64,000 nucleotides of DNA from Devosia submarina (GTDB lineage: Bacteria; Pseudomonadota; Alphaproteobacteria; Rhizobiales; Devosiaceae), in NCBI RefSeq assembly GCF_003056345.1, contig NZ_PYWB01000011.1, positions 49,844-113,843 on the forward strand. Direction: 5' to 3'. Shown piece by piece: positions 38,686 through 48,921 of the stretch (positions within the stretch are counted from its first letter, which is position 1; each line of letters opens with the position of its first letter). Under the pieces are notes generated by a model, which did not search any database, was not told the DNA's origin, and saw only the letters and a list, made by a program, of their open reading frames with translations. The position numbers were made by a program, and so were the translations under genes.

Positions 38686-40290
38686 TTAGCCCTGCATGGC
38701 CAGGCAGCTCATGTCCTGCTGCTTGAGCTGGTTGCACATGGCAGCAGCGTCGTCGCGGTTGCCGAAGCCTACAAAGCGGGCGCGGTAGAAAACCTGGCCG
38801 TTCTTTTCGAAGCGTTCCACATAGGAGCGGAAGTCGCCAAGTGCGCCAGCCTTGCCTGCGGCATCGGAGAGCAGCGCGCGGGCGCTTTCCTCGGATGGGC
38901 CGGCGCCGATCTGCACGACCCAGCCACCTGGCGGCAGGGCGGCGTCAGCCGCCTGCACCGAATTGGAGATGGACGGATCGATGGGCTGGCCAAGGGTCGG
39001 ATCGATAGCGGCGGATGGTGCATAGCCGAGCGGCGCGGATGGCGCCGTCTGGCCGAGGGCTGCCGGCGGTGCGCCGAGCTTATAGCCATCGCTCAGCCAG
39101 GCGCCGATCACGTCCTGATTGGGCGGCACATAGGCCGGCGCGGCAAGTGTGTTTGCAGCCTGCATGGCCTGCTGGCCGAGGTTGAGTGCAGGTGGGGCCG
39201 GAACGGGGGCCGGGGGTGGAGTTGGGGCGCTGGCGAGCACGGCCTCTGGCATGGGCTGGAGGGCCGGGGCCTGTGGCTGGGCACCATTAGCGGCGACCAG
39301 TTGGGCCAGGCGGAAGCCGGGCAGGGGCTTGGGCATCACGAAGACCGGTGCGGACGATGGCGACTGGGCCACGGCCACCTGCATATTGCCCTGACGGCCG
39401 GGAACCGGCACTTGCGCGATGTAATTGCCGCGGCGTGCCTTCGGCAGATAGGTAGCCACCAGCTTGCGCACTTTTTCATCGCGTGCGGCGGCGGAGTTGA
39501 AGCCGAAGGCAACAACGATGATGTGGCGGTTGTCCTTGCGCGCGGCGGTCAGGAGGTTGGAGCCGGCAGCATTGATGTAGCCGGTCTTGATCCCGTCCAC
39601 GGCGCCCATATAGCCCAGGACGCGGTTGTGGTTGCCATAGGTCTTCTTGCCGTAGCTGAAGCTCTTGGTCTGGAAGAATTCATAATAGTTGGAAAAGTGC
39701 TGGTAGACGGCAATGCCAAGGATCGCCTGGTCCCGCACAGTGGTCACCTGCCCACCATCGGGCAGGCCCGAGGCGTTGCGATAAGTGGTGCTGCGCATGC
39801 CCAGCGCCCGGGCGGTGGCCGTCATACGCTGGGCGAATTTTTCTTCCGAACCTGAAATGTGTTCGGCGATAACGCGGGCCATGTCGTTGGCCGACAGCGT
39901 CACGAGCGACTTGATCGCATCTTCCACCGTGATGGTGGAACCTGCGCGCAGGCCCAGCTTGGTGGGCACGGCAGCGGCGGCGTGCTTGGACACCGTCATC
40001 TTGGTCGAGAGCTTGATATTGCCCGCACTCAACTCCTGAAACAGGACGTAGAGCGTCATCACCTTGGTGACCGATGCAGGGTAGCGGCGGCTGTCCGCAG
40101 CTTCTTCATACATGACTTTGCCGGACTTCGCGTCGACCACGATACCGGCATATTTGCGTAGGTTTTCAATGGCTTGAGCCGGCGCAGCGGCGTGAGCGCT
40201 GATCGCAAGGGCTACAAGAACTGCGGCAAAAGCGCGGGTAAATACGACGCGCCATGGGGTTTTCGCCTGAGAAGCCACCCGGTACTCCAA
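38686..40290 (-). CDS. D-alanyl-D-alanine carboxypeptidase with SPOR domain
   Basis: A 534-residue periplasmic penicillin-binding protein of the DacA/DacF type. Signal peptide to about residue 40 (AHAAAPAQA). The peptidase motifs are S73VTK76, S133AN135 and K235TG. A long Pro/Ala-rich linker (about 320-450) leads to a C-terminal SPOR domain (about 455-534, GGWVVQIGAGPSEESARALL), which should target it to septal, denuded peptidoglycan. It trims pentapeptides. Confidence 0.93.
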   Translation of the reverse strand: MEYRVASQAKTPWRVVFTRAFAAVLVALAISAHAAAPAQAIENLRKYAGIVVDAKSGKVMYEEAADSRRYPASVTKVMTLYVLFQELSAGNIKLSTKMTVSKHAAAAVPTKLGLRAGSTITVEDAIKSLVTLSANDMARVIAEHISGSEEKFAQRMTATARALGMRSTTYRNASGLPDGGQVTTVRDQAILGIAVYQHFSNYYEFFQTKSFSYGKKTYGNHNRVLGYMGAVDGIKTGYINAAGSNLLTAARKDNRHIIVVAFGFNSAAARDEKVRKLVATYLPKARRGNYIAQVPVPGRQGNMQVAVAQSPSSAPVFVMPKPLPGFRLAQLVAANGAQPQAPALQPMPEAVLASAPTPPPAPVPAPPALNLGQQAMQAANTLAAPAYVPPNQDVIGAWLSDGYKLGAPPAALGQTAPSAPLGYAPSAAIDPTLGQPIDPSISNSVQAADAALPPGGWVVQIGAGPSEESARALLSDAAGKAGALGDFRSYVERFEKNGQVFYRARFVGFGNRDDAAAMCNQLKQQDMSCLAMQG

Positions 40291-40516
40291 CTCTGATTTC
40301 GGGCACTTCCGCGCCCGTACGCAACACCATCGTCGGATGATTCCGAGGGAGCCCCACGCGCCCCGGTCAATCCGGCAATGGGGAGAGAATAGGTGAGCGC
40401 CGTTACCATTCCGTAAAATGCCGAGGATTTTGGCGAGGATGTGGAGAGTAAGTCACGTATGGGTGATGCTGGTCACCGCCAGAGCGCAACCTACGCTCCA
40501 ACATAGATCTTTAAGT

Positions 40517-40609
40517 AGACCTCATGGTGAGCTTGTCGAACGACGAGGTCGTGGCGCAACGCCGCCGCTCCTCCCACCACCATGGTTCGACAAGCTCACC
40601 ATGAGGTCT
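40517..40609. repeat. Long palindromic repeat, family A (complete copy)
   Basis: Two perfectly complementary 25-base arms (40517-40541 and 40585-40609) flank a 43-base centre. The left half, through 40563, is repeated with few changes at 54557-54603, 54187-54225 and 54375-54403, and in diverged form at 46464-46502. It encodes no protein and lies between the carboxypeptidase promoter and the glnA terminator. It is probably a small non-autonomous mobile palindrome or REP-like element. Confidence 0.85.
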
Positions 40610-40628
40610 CAGAAACCTTAATGACCCA

Positions 40629-40664
40629 AAGGAAAGGGCTCCCTTCCAGGAGCCCTTCCTTAGT
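40629..40664 (-). terminator. Terminator of glnA
   Basis: AGGGCTCC and GGAGCCCT pair around a six-base loop, and the stem extends past one bulged A through AAGG/CCTT. On the minus strand a T-rich tail (TTTCCTTT) follows. Confidence 0.75.
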
Positions 40665-40681
40665 CCTTGCTCGCTCGACCC

Positions 40682-42091
40682 TTAGGCCGAGTAGTACATC
40701 TCGTACTCAACCGGATGCGGGGTCTGCTCGAACTTGATGACTTCGCTCATCTTGAGTTCAATGTAGCTGTCGATCTGGTCGTTGTCGAACACGCCGCCGG
40801 CGAGGAGGAACTCACGGTCCTTGTCCAGCGATTCCAGCGCTTCGCGCAGCGAGCCGCAGACGGTCGGGATTTCCTTGAGTTCTTCCTTGGGTAGCTCGTA
40901 CAGATCCTTGTCCATCGGGTCGCCGGGGTGGATCTTGTTCTTGATGCCATCCAGGCCAGCCATCAGCATGGCGGCAAAGCCCAGATATGGGTTCGCCAGC
41001 GGATCGGGGAAGCGCACTTCCACGCGCTTGGCCTTGGGCGACTGACCAAACGGAATACGGCAGGAAGCCGAACGGTTGCGGGCCGAGTAGGCCAACAGCA
41101 CCGGAGCTTCAAAGCCTGGAACCAGGCGCTTGTAGCTGTTGGTGGTTGGGTTGGTGAAGGCGTTGATGGCCTTGGCGTGCTTGATGATGCCGCCGATGTA
41201 ATAAAGAGCTTCCATCGACAGGCCAGCATACTGGTCACCAGCGAACAGCGGCTTGCCGTCCTTCCAGATCGACTGGTGGCAGTGCATGCCCGAGCCATTG
41301 TCGCCATAGACGGGCTTGGGCATGAAGGTTGCCGTCTTGCCATAGGCGTTGGCGACCTGCTGGATCACGTACTTGTAGATCTGGACCGAGTCGGCAGCCT
41401 TGATGATCGGGCAGAACTTGATGCCGAGTTCGTGCTGGGCCGAGGCCACTTCATGGTGGTGCTTTTCGATCGGCACGCCCATTTCGCCCATGGCTGCGAG
41501 CATTTCGCCGCGCATATCCTGTGCGGTGTCGAGCGGGGGAACGGGGAAATAGCCCTTCTTGAGCGCAATGTGGTGGCCGTTATTGCCGGCTTCGTACTCG
41601 GTGTCGTTGTTGGTCGGCAGTTCCGAAGAATCGACCGAGAAGCCAACCTTGTAGGTGGTGTTGGAATAGCGGACGTCGTCGAACAGGAAGAATTCAGGCT
41701 CGGGTCCAAAATAGACGCTGTCGCCGATACCGAGTTCCTTGACGTAGGCCTCGGCCTTCTTGGCCGTGGTGCGCGGATCGCGCGAATAGGGCTGGTAGGT
41801 CAGCGGCTCAAGGATGTCGCAGTTGATGGCGAGCGTCGAAGCGCCAAAGAACGGGTCCATATAAGCGGAATCCGGATCGGGCATCAGCACCATGTCGGAC
41901 TCGTTGATGGCCTTCCAACCAGCGATCGAGGAACCATCGAACATGGTGCCTTCTTCGAACAGGTCTTCATCGACCATGGTCTGGTCGAACGTTACGTGCT
42001 GCAGCTTGCCGCGCATGTCGGTGAAACGGAGGTCGACATACTTGATGCCTTCGTCCTTGATGCGCTTGAGAATGTCGGCTGCTGTCGTCAT
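40682..42091 (-). CDS. glnA: Glutamine synthetase type I
   Basis: GlnA (469 residues) makes glutamine from glutamate, ammonia and ATP. The conserved blocks [25 protein letters not shown], the GSGMHCHQS catalytic loop, NRSASCRIP and the C-terminal [11 protein letters not shown] are present. The Tyr in the last motif is the adenylylation site (E. coli Tyr397), so GlnE control is expected. It lies 66 bases downstream of glnB and is ended by a terminator. Confidence 0.97.
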   Translation of the reverse strand: MTTAADILKRIKDEGIKYVDLRFTDMRGKLQHVTFDQTMVDEDLFEEGTMFDGSSIAGWKAINESDMVLMPDPDSAYMDPFFGASTLAINCDILEPLTYQPYSRDPRTTAKKAEAYVKELGIGDSVYFGPEPEFFLFDDVRYSNTTYKVGFSVDSSELPTNNDTEYEAGNNGHHIALKKGYFPVPPLDTAQDMRGEMLAAMGEMGVPIEKHHHEVASAQHELGIKFCPIIKAADSVQIYKYVIQQVANAYGKTATFMPKPVYGDNGSGMHCHQSIWKDGKPLFAGDQYAGLSMEALYYIGGIIKHAKAINAFTNPTTNSYKRLVPGFEAPVLLAYSARNRSASCRIPFGQSPKAKRVEVRFPDPLANPYLGFAAMLMAGLDGIKNKIHPGDPMDKDLYELPKEELKEIPTVCGSLREALESLDKDREFLLAGGVFDNDQIDSYIELKMSEVIKFEQTPHPVEYEMYYSA

Positions 42092-42157
42092 TGATGTCTT
42101 CCCCTGAAAAATAGGAATGCTTGTTTTGTATGCGGCGAAACGCGAGGGCCTTGGGGC

Positions 42158-42810
<653 letters not shown>

Positions 42811-42895
42811 GCGGGTGTGGCGGAACTGGTAGACGCACTGGATTTAGGTTCCAGCGCCGCAAGGCGTGGAGGTTCGAGTCCTCTCACCCGCACCA
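42811..42895 (+). tRNA. tRNA-Leu (anticodon TAG)
   Basis: An 85-base class II tRNA with encoded CCA. The acceptor GCGGGTG pairs with CACCCGC. The anticodon stem CTGGA/TCCAG encloses TTTAGGT, giving TAG (Leu, CUA and wobble). The long variable arm and GTTCGAGTC loop are present. It lies 45 bases upstream of tig. Confidence 0.95.
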
Positions 42896-42940
42896 ATCAA
42901 GGAGTTGGCCCCAAGATCAATGAATACGGGACAAGACCGA

Positions 42941-44320
42941 ATGCAGGTTACCGAAACCCTCAATGAAGGCCTCAAGCGCAAGCTGAGCGTCACCATTCCG
43001 GCTGCCGACCTCAATACGCGCCTCAGCGCCAAGCTCGAAGAGCTCAAGGGTCAGGCCAACATCAAGGGCTTCCGTCCCGGCAAGGTGCCACTGTCGCACA
43101 TCAAGAAGATGTTCGGCCGCTCCGCCATGAGCGAAGTGATGACCGATGCGATCAACACCACTGTTTCCGAAACGCTGGAAAAGCGCGACGAGCGCGCTGC
43201 TGCCCAGCCCAAGGTTGATCTTCCCGACGATCAGGCCGTGATCAACGAAGTGCTGGACGGCAAGGCCGATCTGGCGTTCGACGTTGAATATGAAGTTCTG
43301 CCCCCCGTCTCCCTGATGGAGCTCAAGGGCATTCCGCTGGTCAAGCCAGTGGTTGAAATCACCGACGAAGAACTGGATGCCGAGGTCAACCGCGTGTTCG
43401 CACAGAACCGTGGCTACACCGACAAGGGCGACGAGGGCGTCGTCGAAATGGGCGACCGTCTCGGTCTCTCGTTTGTTGGTAAGATCAACGGCGAAGCTTT
43501 TGATGGCGGCTCGTCCGATCATGCGCACCTCACCGTCGGCTCGGGCGAGTTCATCCCCGGCTTTGAAGAGCAGCTGATCGGCGTCAAGAAGGGCGGCAGC
43601 AAGGAAGTCACCGTGACTTTCCCGGCCGACTACCAGAGCGAAGAGCTGGCCGGCAAGGAAGCCGTGTTCGACGTGACGGTTCTGCATGTCGATGGCCCCA
43701 ATACGGGCGAGCTCGATGACGAATTCGCTAAGCGCCTCGGCCTTGAAAACGTTCAGGCGCTCCGTGATGCCGTCAAGACGCAGATGGAAGCAGCGCTCAG
43801 CTCGATGAGCCGCCAGCACCTGAAGCGCCAGATTCTCGATGCGCTTGATGAAGGCCACAAGTTCGACGTTCCGGCCCAGCTGGTCGACGCCGAGTTCGAA
43901 ACCATCTGGCAGCGCGTGCAGCACGAAGTGGAATCGCATGGCCGTTCGTTTGAAGACGAAGGCACGACCGAGGAAGCCGCGCGCGAGCAGTACCGCAAGA
44001 TTGCCGAGCGCCGTGTGCGCCTGGGCCTGGTTGTCGCCGAGATCGGCAACAGGAACGACGTGAACGTCACTGAGGAAGAGCACCAGCAGGCGCTGATCGC
44101 CGAAGTGCGTCGCTTCCCCGGCCAGGAACAGCAGGTTTACGACTACTACCGCAAGAACCCGCAGGCTCTTGCCGGTCTTCGTGCCCCTGTGTTTGAGAAC
44201 AAGGTCGTCGATTTCATCGCCGATCAGGGCCAGATCGAAGAAAAGACCATGACCCGCGCCGACCTCGCCAAGCTGATCCAGGCTGATGAGGACGACGTCC
44301 CGGAAGAACACCACCACTAA
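42941..44320 (+). CDS. tig: Trigger factor
   Basis: Trigger factor (459 residues) is the ribosome-docked chaperone and peptidyl-prolyl isomerase at the L23 tunnel exit. The ribosome-binding signature GFRPGKVP lies near residues 42-49. The FKBP-type domain (about 160-250, GDRLGLSFVGKINGEAFDGG) and the helical C-terminal arms follow, with a His-rich end. ATG 42941 gives the family start MQVTETLNEG; ATG 42920 is an alternative with seven more residues. The close upstream tRNA suggests a shared transcript. Confidence 0.95.
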   Translation: MQVTETLNEGLKRKLSVTIPAADLNTRLSAKLEELKGQANIKGFRPGKVPLSHIKKMFGRSAMSEVMTDAINTTVSETLEKRDERAAAQPKVDLPDDQAVINEVLDGKADLAFDVEYEVLPPVSLMELKGIPLVKPVVEITDEELDAEVNRVFAQNRGYTDKGDEGVVEMGDRLGLSFVGKINGEAFDGGSSDHAHLTVGSGEFIPGFEEQLIGVKKGGSKEVTVTFPADYQSEELAGKEAVFDVTVLHVDGPNTGELDDEFAKRLGLENVQALRDAVKTQMEAALSSMSRQHLKRQILDALDEGHKFDVPAQLVDAEFETIWQRVQHEVESHGRSFEDEGTTEEAAREQYRKIAERRVRLGLVVAEIGNRNDVNVTEEEHQQALIAEVRRFPGQEQQVYDYYRKNPQALAGLRAPVFENKVVDFIADQGQIEEKTMTRADLAKLIQADEDDVPEEHHH

Positions 44321-44336
44321 GGTGCGCTAGCCGATG

Positions 44337-44370
44337 AAAAAGGCCGCTCAGCAATGGGCGGCCTTTTGTT
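44337..44370 (+). terminator. Intrinsic terminator after tig
   Basis: AAAAGGCCGC (44338-44347) pairs with GCGGCCTTTT (44358-44367) across a ten-base loop, with flanking A- and T-runs. Confidence 0.85.
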
Positions 44371-44486
44371 TGCCGAAGTGTTTTCACCGCATCATCACCA
44401 GTCTCTTCCCGGTTAGTTGACACCATCTACCGCACATAGCCCGGCGGTTCCGGGCAAGTACGATCAACCCAGAACAGGGTGCTCCA

Positions 44487-45962
44487 ATGGCCACTCCCCA
44501 AGCCGATGTCCTGCTGACCCCCAGCCAGATGAACGAGGCCGATCGCCTTGCTGTTCTTGGCGGAACCAAGTCGCTCAAGCTGATGGAAGGCGCCGGGCAG
44601 GCGGTGGTCGACGCCATCGTGGAGCATTACTATCAGCGCTCTGTCCTGGTGCTGTGCGGCCTTGGAAATAATGGCGGGGACGGCTTTGTGGTCGCGCGCA
44701 TCCTCAAGCAACGCGGCTGGCCGGTGCAATTGCGGCTGATCGGGGATCGTGCAGCCCTCCGCGGCGATGCTCTGGCCATGGCCGAGCAATGGACCGGGCG
44801 TGTCGCCCCACCCACGCTGGCCGACATTGAGGACGCTGACCTTGTTATCGACGCACTACTGGGGGCGGGGCTCGACCGTGATGTGGAAGGCGAATTCGCC
44901 GAGATCATCGCCGCGGTGAATGACAGCACCCGACCCGTTGTCAGCATCGATGTGCCCAGCGGCATCGATGGCGCAACTGGTGAAGTGCGCGGCATAGCCA
45001 TGATCGCCGAAATGACGGTGACGTTCTTCCGCCTCAAGCCCGGCCATCTCCTGCTACCCGGCCGCGACCTCTGCGGCGATGTGGTGCTGGCCGATATCGG
45101 CATTCCCGACACTGTGCTGGACAGCATCCGCCCGCAAGCCTGGCAGAACACGCCCAATCTCTGGTCGGTACCCGTGGCCACTAACGACGCCAACAAGTTC
45201 GACCGCGGTCATGTGGTGGTTGTCTCCGGTGGCCCCCTCCAGACTGGCGCGGCACGCCTTGCCGCCATGGCGGCGTTCCGCGTTGGGTCGGGGCTTGTGT
45301 CCCTCGCAGGCCCCGAAGCGGCTTTGCTGGTGCATGCCGCCCATGTCACCGCCGTCATGCTCAAGCCGGCCGAGAACACGGCCGCGCTTGCAGAGCTTTT
45401 GCGCGACAAGCGTATGAATTCCGTGGTGATCGGCCCAGCTGTCGGCGTGAGCGAAGAAACTCGCAACAGCGTTCTGGCGGTTCTTGGGTCTGGCGCCGCG
45501 ACGGTGCTCGATGCCGATGCCCTCACCAGCTTTGCCGATCAGAAAGAAACTCTGGTTGGCGCCATCAAGGCTCAGCCGGAACGTCCTGTCGTTCTTACAC
45601 CGCACGAAGGCGAATATCTCAAGCTGTTCGGGGAAATGGGCGGCGGCAAAGTCGATCGCGCCCTTTCTGCCGCAAATGCCTCGGGCGCCATCATCATCCT
45701 CAAAGGCAGCGACACGGCGATCGCGAGCCCCGACGGACGGGTTGCCATCAACAGCAATGCGCCGGCCTGGCTGGGCACAGCCGGATCGGGCGACGTGCTC
45801 GCTGGTATGGCTGCGGGCTTGATGGGGCAGGGCATGGAAGGCTGGGAAGCTGCCTGTGCTGCTGTCTGGCTGCACGCCGAAGCCGCCAATCGCTTCGGCG
45901 GGCCGGGGCTCATCAGTGAAGATATTCCGCTCCTCGTCCCCGGCGTCCTCTCGAGCTTCTAG
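44487..45962 (+). CDS. nnr: Bifunctional NAD(P)HX epimerase/dehydratase
   Basis: A 491-residue fusion that repairs hydrated NAD(P)H. The N-terminal YjeF-type epimerase (about 1-220) has [16 protein letters not shown] and [10 protein letters not shown]. The C-terminal ADP/ATP-dependent dehydratase (about 230-491) has [21 protein letters not shown] and the [12 protein letters not shown] nucleotide motif. It stands alone between two gaps; many alphaproteobacteria keep it near glnB, as here. Confidence 0.94.
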   Translation: MATPQADVLLTPSQMNEADRLAVLGGTKSLKLMEGAGQAVVDAIVEHYYQRSVLVLCGLGNNGGDGFVVARILKQRGWPVQLRLIGDRAALRGDALAMAEQWTGRVAPPTLADIEDADLVIDALLGAGLDRDVEGEFAEIIAAVNDSTRPVVSIDVPSGIDGATGEVRGIAMIAEMTVTFFRLKPGHLLLPGRDLCGDVVLADIGIPDTVLDSIRPQAWQNTPNLWSVPVATNDANKFDRGHVVVVSGGPLQTGAARLAAMAAFRVGSGLVSLAGPEAALLVHAAHVTAVMLKPAENTAALAELLRDKRMNSVVIGPAVGVSEETRNSVLAVLGSGAATVLDADALTSFADQKETLVGAIKAQPERPVVLTPHEGEYLKLFGEMGGGKVDRALSAANASGAIIILKGSDTAIASPDGRVAINSNAPAWLGTAGSGDVLAGMAAGLMGQGMEGWEAACAAVWLHAEAANRFGGPGLISEDIPLLVPGVLSSF

Positions 45963-46152
45963 CGCCGGCTGCCGCCTGCAAGCGGCGCACTGATGCGCCA
46001 AACCTGACGTTGGGCGGCTTCGTTGCGAAGAACGCGTCATATTGCGGTTTTTAATGTCCAGACCGAGCAATGGGTCAGATTGCGGTGAAGCGCAGCCTTG
46101 CCCTTGCCGAAAAAATCGCTAGTTCAGGGGCAGTGAAGTTAAGGAGACCGCG

Positions 46153-46383
46153 ATGAGCGATCTGACGATGAGCGAGGCGATCGACAATATCTACGCCTCG
46201 ATCAAGAACAATAATGAAGAGCTCGATACCCACATCGCCGCGCTCAAGGCCGCGATGGCGCGCGAGGGTGCCAAGGAAGCCGTGTTCGAGCCCAGCAAGC
46301 TGGCGCAGAGCAATCGCCAGGGCCGCAAGATCATGCAGTCCTATTTCAAGAAGAAGGGCGTGGCCGTCAGCTTCACCTCCTGA
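46153..46383 (+). CDS. Small conserved-looking hypothetical protein (76 residues)
   Basis: Preceded by TAAGGAGACCGCG, a strong ribosome site, and with normal codon use for this genome, so it is likely real. It is almost entirely helical: MSEAIDNIYASIKNNNEEL, ALKAAMAREGAKEAVF and a basic end QSNRQGRKIMQSYFKKKG. No membrane segment, no signal and no family recognised. The basic C-terminal half could bind nucleic acid, but this is a guess. Confidence 0.65.
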   Translation: MSDLTMSEAIDNIYASIKNNNEELDTHIAALKAAMAREGAKEAVFEPSKLAQSNRQGRKIMQSYFKKKGVAVSFTS

Positions 46384-46390
46384 GGCCCAT

Positions 46391-46502
46391 TCATCCTTCC
46401 ACAAGCTCAGGATGAGACGTCTGTGGCTTGGGCTGATTCCTAGGCTTCACTCCAAGCCTAGTGGCCCTCATAGTGGGCGTGTCGAACCACGAGGGCGTGC
46501 CC
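46391..46502. repeat. Diverged palindromic repeats (family A relatives)
   Basis: Three pieces lie together: 46391-46415, with perfect arms TCATCCT/AGGATGA around CCACAAGCTC-like sequence; 46440-46461, a hairpin CTAGGCTT/AAGCCTAG; and 46464-46502, a worn copy of the family A half-element (CTCATAGTGGGCGTGTCGAA). They fill the spacer behind the small hypothetical gene. Confidence 0.65.
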
Positions 46503-46578
46503 CAGATCTGATCCGGGCTGCAACTGAAGAACTCGCCCCATTAGCCTTAGCGCCATGCCGCTATTGAAGCCTGCCGCA

Positions 46579-46619
46579 ATGCCGCCTATCTCTCCCTTTA
46601 CCGCCCATTAAGGCGGCAT
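46579..46619. promoter_or_regulatory. Inverted repeat upstream of clpP
   Basis: ATGCCGCCT (46579-46587) and AGGCGGCAT (46611-46619) are perfectly complementary across 23 bases. It lies 136 bases before the clpP start in an otherwise empty spacer and has no T-run. It may be a leader or end-of-repeat structure. I found no convincing heat-shock promoter for clpP in 46620-46754. Confidence 0.45.
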
Positions 46620-46754
46620 CGTCTGCAATCAGCCAGTCGCGCTGATTCGAATTTCGGCATGATCACGCACCATGGATGTCCGGGTGGGTGAATCGTGTTC
46701 CAACCGTTTAACGCTTCGCCCGGTCCGCGACCCGGCACAGCAAAGGGGCATCAC

Positions 46755-47384
46755 ATGCGGGATCCGCACGATATCTACATGAACACGCTCGTTCCCATGG
46801 TGGTCGAGCAGTCCAATCGGGGCGAACGCGCCTTCGACATCTACTCGCGCCTCCTGCGCGAGCGCATCATTTTCGTGACCGGCGTGGTCGAGGACAACAT
46901 GGCCTCGCTGATCGTGGCGCAGCTGCTGTTTCTCGAATCAGAGAACCCGAAAAAAGAAATCGCGCTCTACATCAACTCGCCTGGCGGCGTCGTGACGGCC
47001 GGCCTGTCGATCTACGACACCATGCAGTTCATTCGTCCCGCCGTTGCCACCATGGTGATGGGGCAGGCGGCGTCCATGGGGTCCCTCCTGCTCGCAGCGG
47101 GTGAAGCTGGCATGCGCACCTCGCTGCCGAACTCGCGCGTCATGGTGCACCAGCCTTCCGGCGGCTTCCAGGGCCAAGTCACCGATATTCTGATCCATGC
47201 CAAGGAAGTTGAGGGTTTGAAGCGCCGGCTTAATCAAATCTATGAGAAGCACACCGGCCGCACTTACGAGGAAATCGAGAACGCGCTAGAGCGTGACCGC
47301 TTCCTTTCGCCCGAAGAGGCCAAGACTTTCGGGCTGATCGATACCGTGCTTGAAAAGCGCGCAGTGCCGGAAACCCAGGCCTGA
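46755..47384 (+). CDS. clpP: ATP-dependent Clp protease proteolytic subunit
   Basis: ClpP (209 residues) is the tetradecameric serine peptidase paired with ClpX or ClpA. The triad is Ser107 (GQAASMGS), His132 (MVHQPSGG) and Asp181 (ERDRF). The frame opens with GTG at 46695, but ATG 46755 after AAAGGGGCATCAC is a better start; 46779 is also possible. It is followed by clpX after 173 bases containing a terminator-like hairpin. Confidence 0.96.
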   Translation: MRDPHDIYMNTLVPMVVEQSNRGERAFDIYSRLLRERIIFVTGVVEDNMASLIVAQLLFLESENPKKEIALYINSPGGVVTAGLSIYDTMQFIRPAVATMVMGQAASMGSLLLAAGEAGMRTSLPNSRVMVHQPSGGFQGQVTDILIHAKEVEGLKRRLNQIYEKHTGRTYEEIENALERDRFLSPEEAKTFGLIDTVLEKRAVPETQA

Positions 47385-47446
47385 TTGCGCTGCGTTAAGC
47401 ACATTGCGGATGCGCCGTGTACTGTGATCCGCGTGCAATTGCACAG

Positions 47447-47488
47447 AGCCGGATCGGTCTTTAGGATCGATCCGGCTTAGACTTTGTT
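47447..47488 (+). terminator. Terminator-like hairpin between clpP and clpX
   Basis: AGCCGGATCG (47447-47456) pairs perfectly with CGATCCGGCT (47468-47477); a T-rich stretch (TAGACTTTGTTT) follows. A second hairpin GGGGGC/GCCCCC (47529-47545) sits just before the clpX ribosome site. clpX is thus probably uncoupled in part from clpP. Confidence 0.65.
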
Positions 47489-47557
47489 TATGCCTTCGGC
47501 GTTACCGTTTTTTGTAGCGCGGAAATTAGGGGGCGCTCTGCCCCCGGGAGTGACAGG

Positions 47558-48835
47558 ATGTCCAAAGAGACAAACAACGGCGAAACCTCCAAGAACACGC
47601 TTTATTGCTCGTTCTGCGGGAAATCCCAGCACGAGGTTCGCAAGCTGATCGCTGGCCCGACCGTGTTCATCTGCGATGAATGTGTCGAGCTGTGCATGGA
47701 CATCATCCGCGAAGAGAACAAGACCTCCATGGTCAAGTCTTCCGATGGCGTGCCGACTCCTGCAGAAATCTGCAAGGTGCTCGACGACTACGTCATTGGT
47801 CAGTTCCGCGCCAAGCGCGTGCTGTCCGTGGCCGTCCACAACCACTACAAGCGCCTGCACCACTCGACCAAGAACCAGGATATCGAACTTTCCAAGTCGA
47901 ACATCCTGCTGATCGGGCCGACCGGTTCGGGCAAGACGCTGCTGGCCCAGACACTGGCTCGTATTCTCGACGTGCCCTTCACCATGGCCGATGCCACCAC
48001 GCTTACCGAAGCCGGTTATGTCGGCGAGGATGTGGAAAACATCATCCTTAAGCTGCTTCAGGCAGCCGACTACAACGTGGAAAAGGCACAGCGCGGCATC
48101 GTCTATATCGACGAAGTCGACAAGATCTCCCGCAAGTCGGACAATCCTTCGATAACCCGCGATGTGTCGGGCGAAGGCGTGCAGCAGGCCCTGCTCAAGA
48201 TCATGGAAGGCACCGTGGCTTCCGTTCCGCCCCAGGGCGGTCGCAAGCATCCGCAGCAGGAATTCCTGCAGGTGGACACGACCAATATCCTGTTTATCTG
48301 CGGCGGCGCCTTTGCGGGCTTGGAAAAGATCATCTCGGCACGTGGCGAAGGCTCGGGCATCGGCTTCTCGGCTACGGTCAAGGATCCCAATGATCGTCGC
48401 GTCGGTCAGATCCTGGCCGATGTTGCGCCCGAAGATTTGGTCCGTTTTGGCCTGATCCCCGAGTTCATCGGCCGTCTGCCGGTTTTGGCGACGCTGGAAG
48501 ACCTCGACATCGCGGCCCTGATCGAAATCCTGACCGCTCCAAAGAACGCCCTGGTGCGCCAGTACCAGCGCCTGTTCCAGATGGAAGAAGTCGAGCTCAC
48601 CTTCCACGAAGATGCCCTCAAGGCCATCGCCGAGAAAGCGATCGAGCGCAAGACCGGCGCCCGCGGCCTCCGGTCGATCATGGAAGCCATCCTGCTCGAC
48701 ACCATGTACGACCTGCCTTCCCTCGAAGGCGTCGAGGAAGTGGTGATCTCGGAAGAAGTGGTGAAGGGCAAGGACGTGCGTCCGCTCTACATCTACTCCG
48801 ACCGCAAAAAGGAAGACATGCCCGCCGGGGCATAA
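47558..48835 (+). CDS. clpX: Clp protease ATP-binding subunit ClpX
   Basis: ClpX (425 residues) is the AAA+ unfoldase of the ClpXP protease; in alphaproteobacteria ClpXP degrades cell-cycle regulators such as CtrA. The zinc-binding domain uses Cys17, Cys20, Cys39 and Cys42. Walker A GPTGSGKT is at 120-127, and the Walker B strand [11 protein letters not shown] follows. The pore loops and the ClpP-contacting loop region near 265-275 are in place. Confidence 0.97.
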   Translation: MSKETNNGETSKNTLYCSFCGKSQHEVRKLIAGPTVFICDECVELCMDIIREENKTSMVKSSDGVPTPAEICKVLDDYVIGQFRAKRVLSVAVHNHYKRLHHSTKNQDIELSKSNILLIGPTGSGKTLLAQTLARILDVPFTMADATTLTEAGYVGEDVENIILKLLQAADYNVEKAQRGIVYIDEVDKISRKSDNPSITRDVSGEGVQQALLKIMEGTVASVPPQGGRKHPQQEFLQVDTTNILFICGGAFAGLEKIISARGEGSGIGFSATVKDPNDRRVGQILADVAPEDLVRFGLIPEFIGRLPVLATLEDLDIAALIEILTAPKNALVRQYQRLFQMEEVELTFHEDALKAIAEKAIERKTGARGLRSIMEAILLDTMYDLPSLEGVEEVVISEEVVKGKDVRPLYIYSDRKKEDMPAGA

Positions 48836-48853
48836 GACTTCCGCTAAAAATTG

Positions 48854-48887
48854 AAAAACGCCGGGTCCTGAGCCCGGCGTTTTTGTT
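48854..48887 (+). terminator. Intrinsic terminator after clpX
   Basis: AAAAACGCCGGG pairs with CCCGGCGTTTTT around TCCTGAG, followed by GTTTG. It separates clpX from the inserted citrate synthase genes. Confidence 0.88.
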
Positions 48888-48921
48888 TGTTGCACCCCGA
48901 TCTAGAACCCCATCGCGAGGG

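Noticed and set aside
38491..39855. A plus-strand frame opposite the D,D-carboxypeptidase
   Set aside because: The carboxypeptidase has its full SXXK, SXN and KTG motifs on the minus strand.
42917..44317. A minus-strand open frame covering all of tig
   Set aside because: Shadow of trigger factor; no ribosome site and no family.
47477..48895. A minus-strand open frame covering clpX
   Set aside because: Shadow of clpX, and it runs through the clpX terminator.
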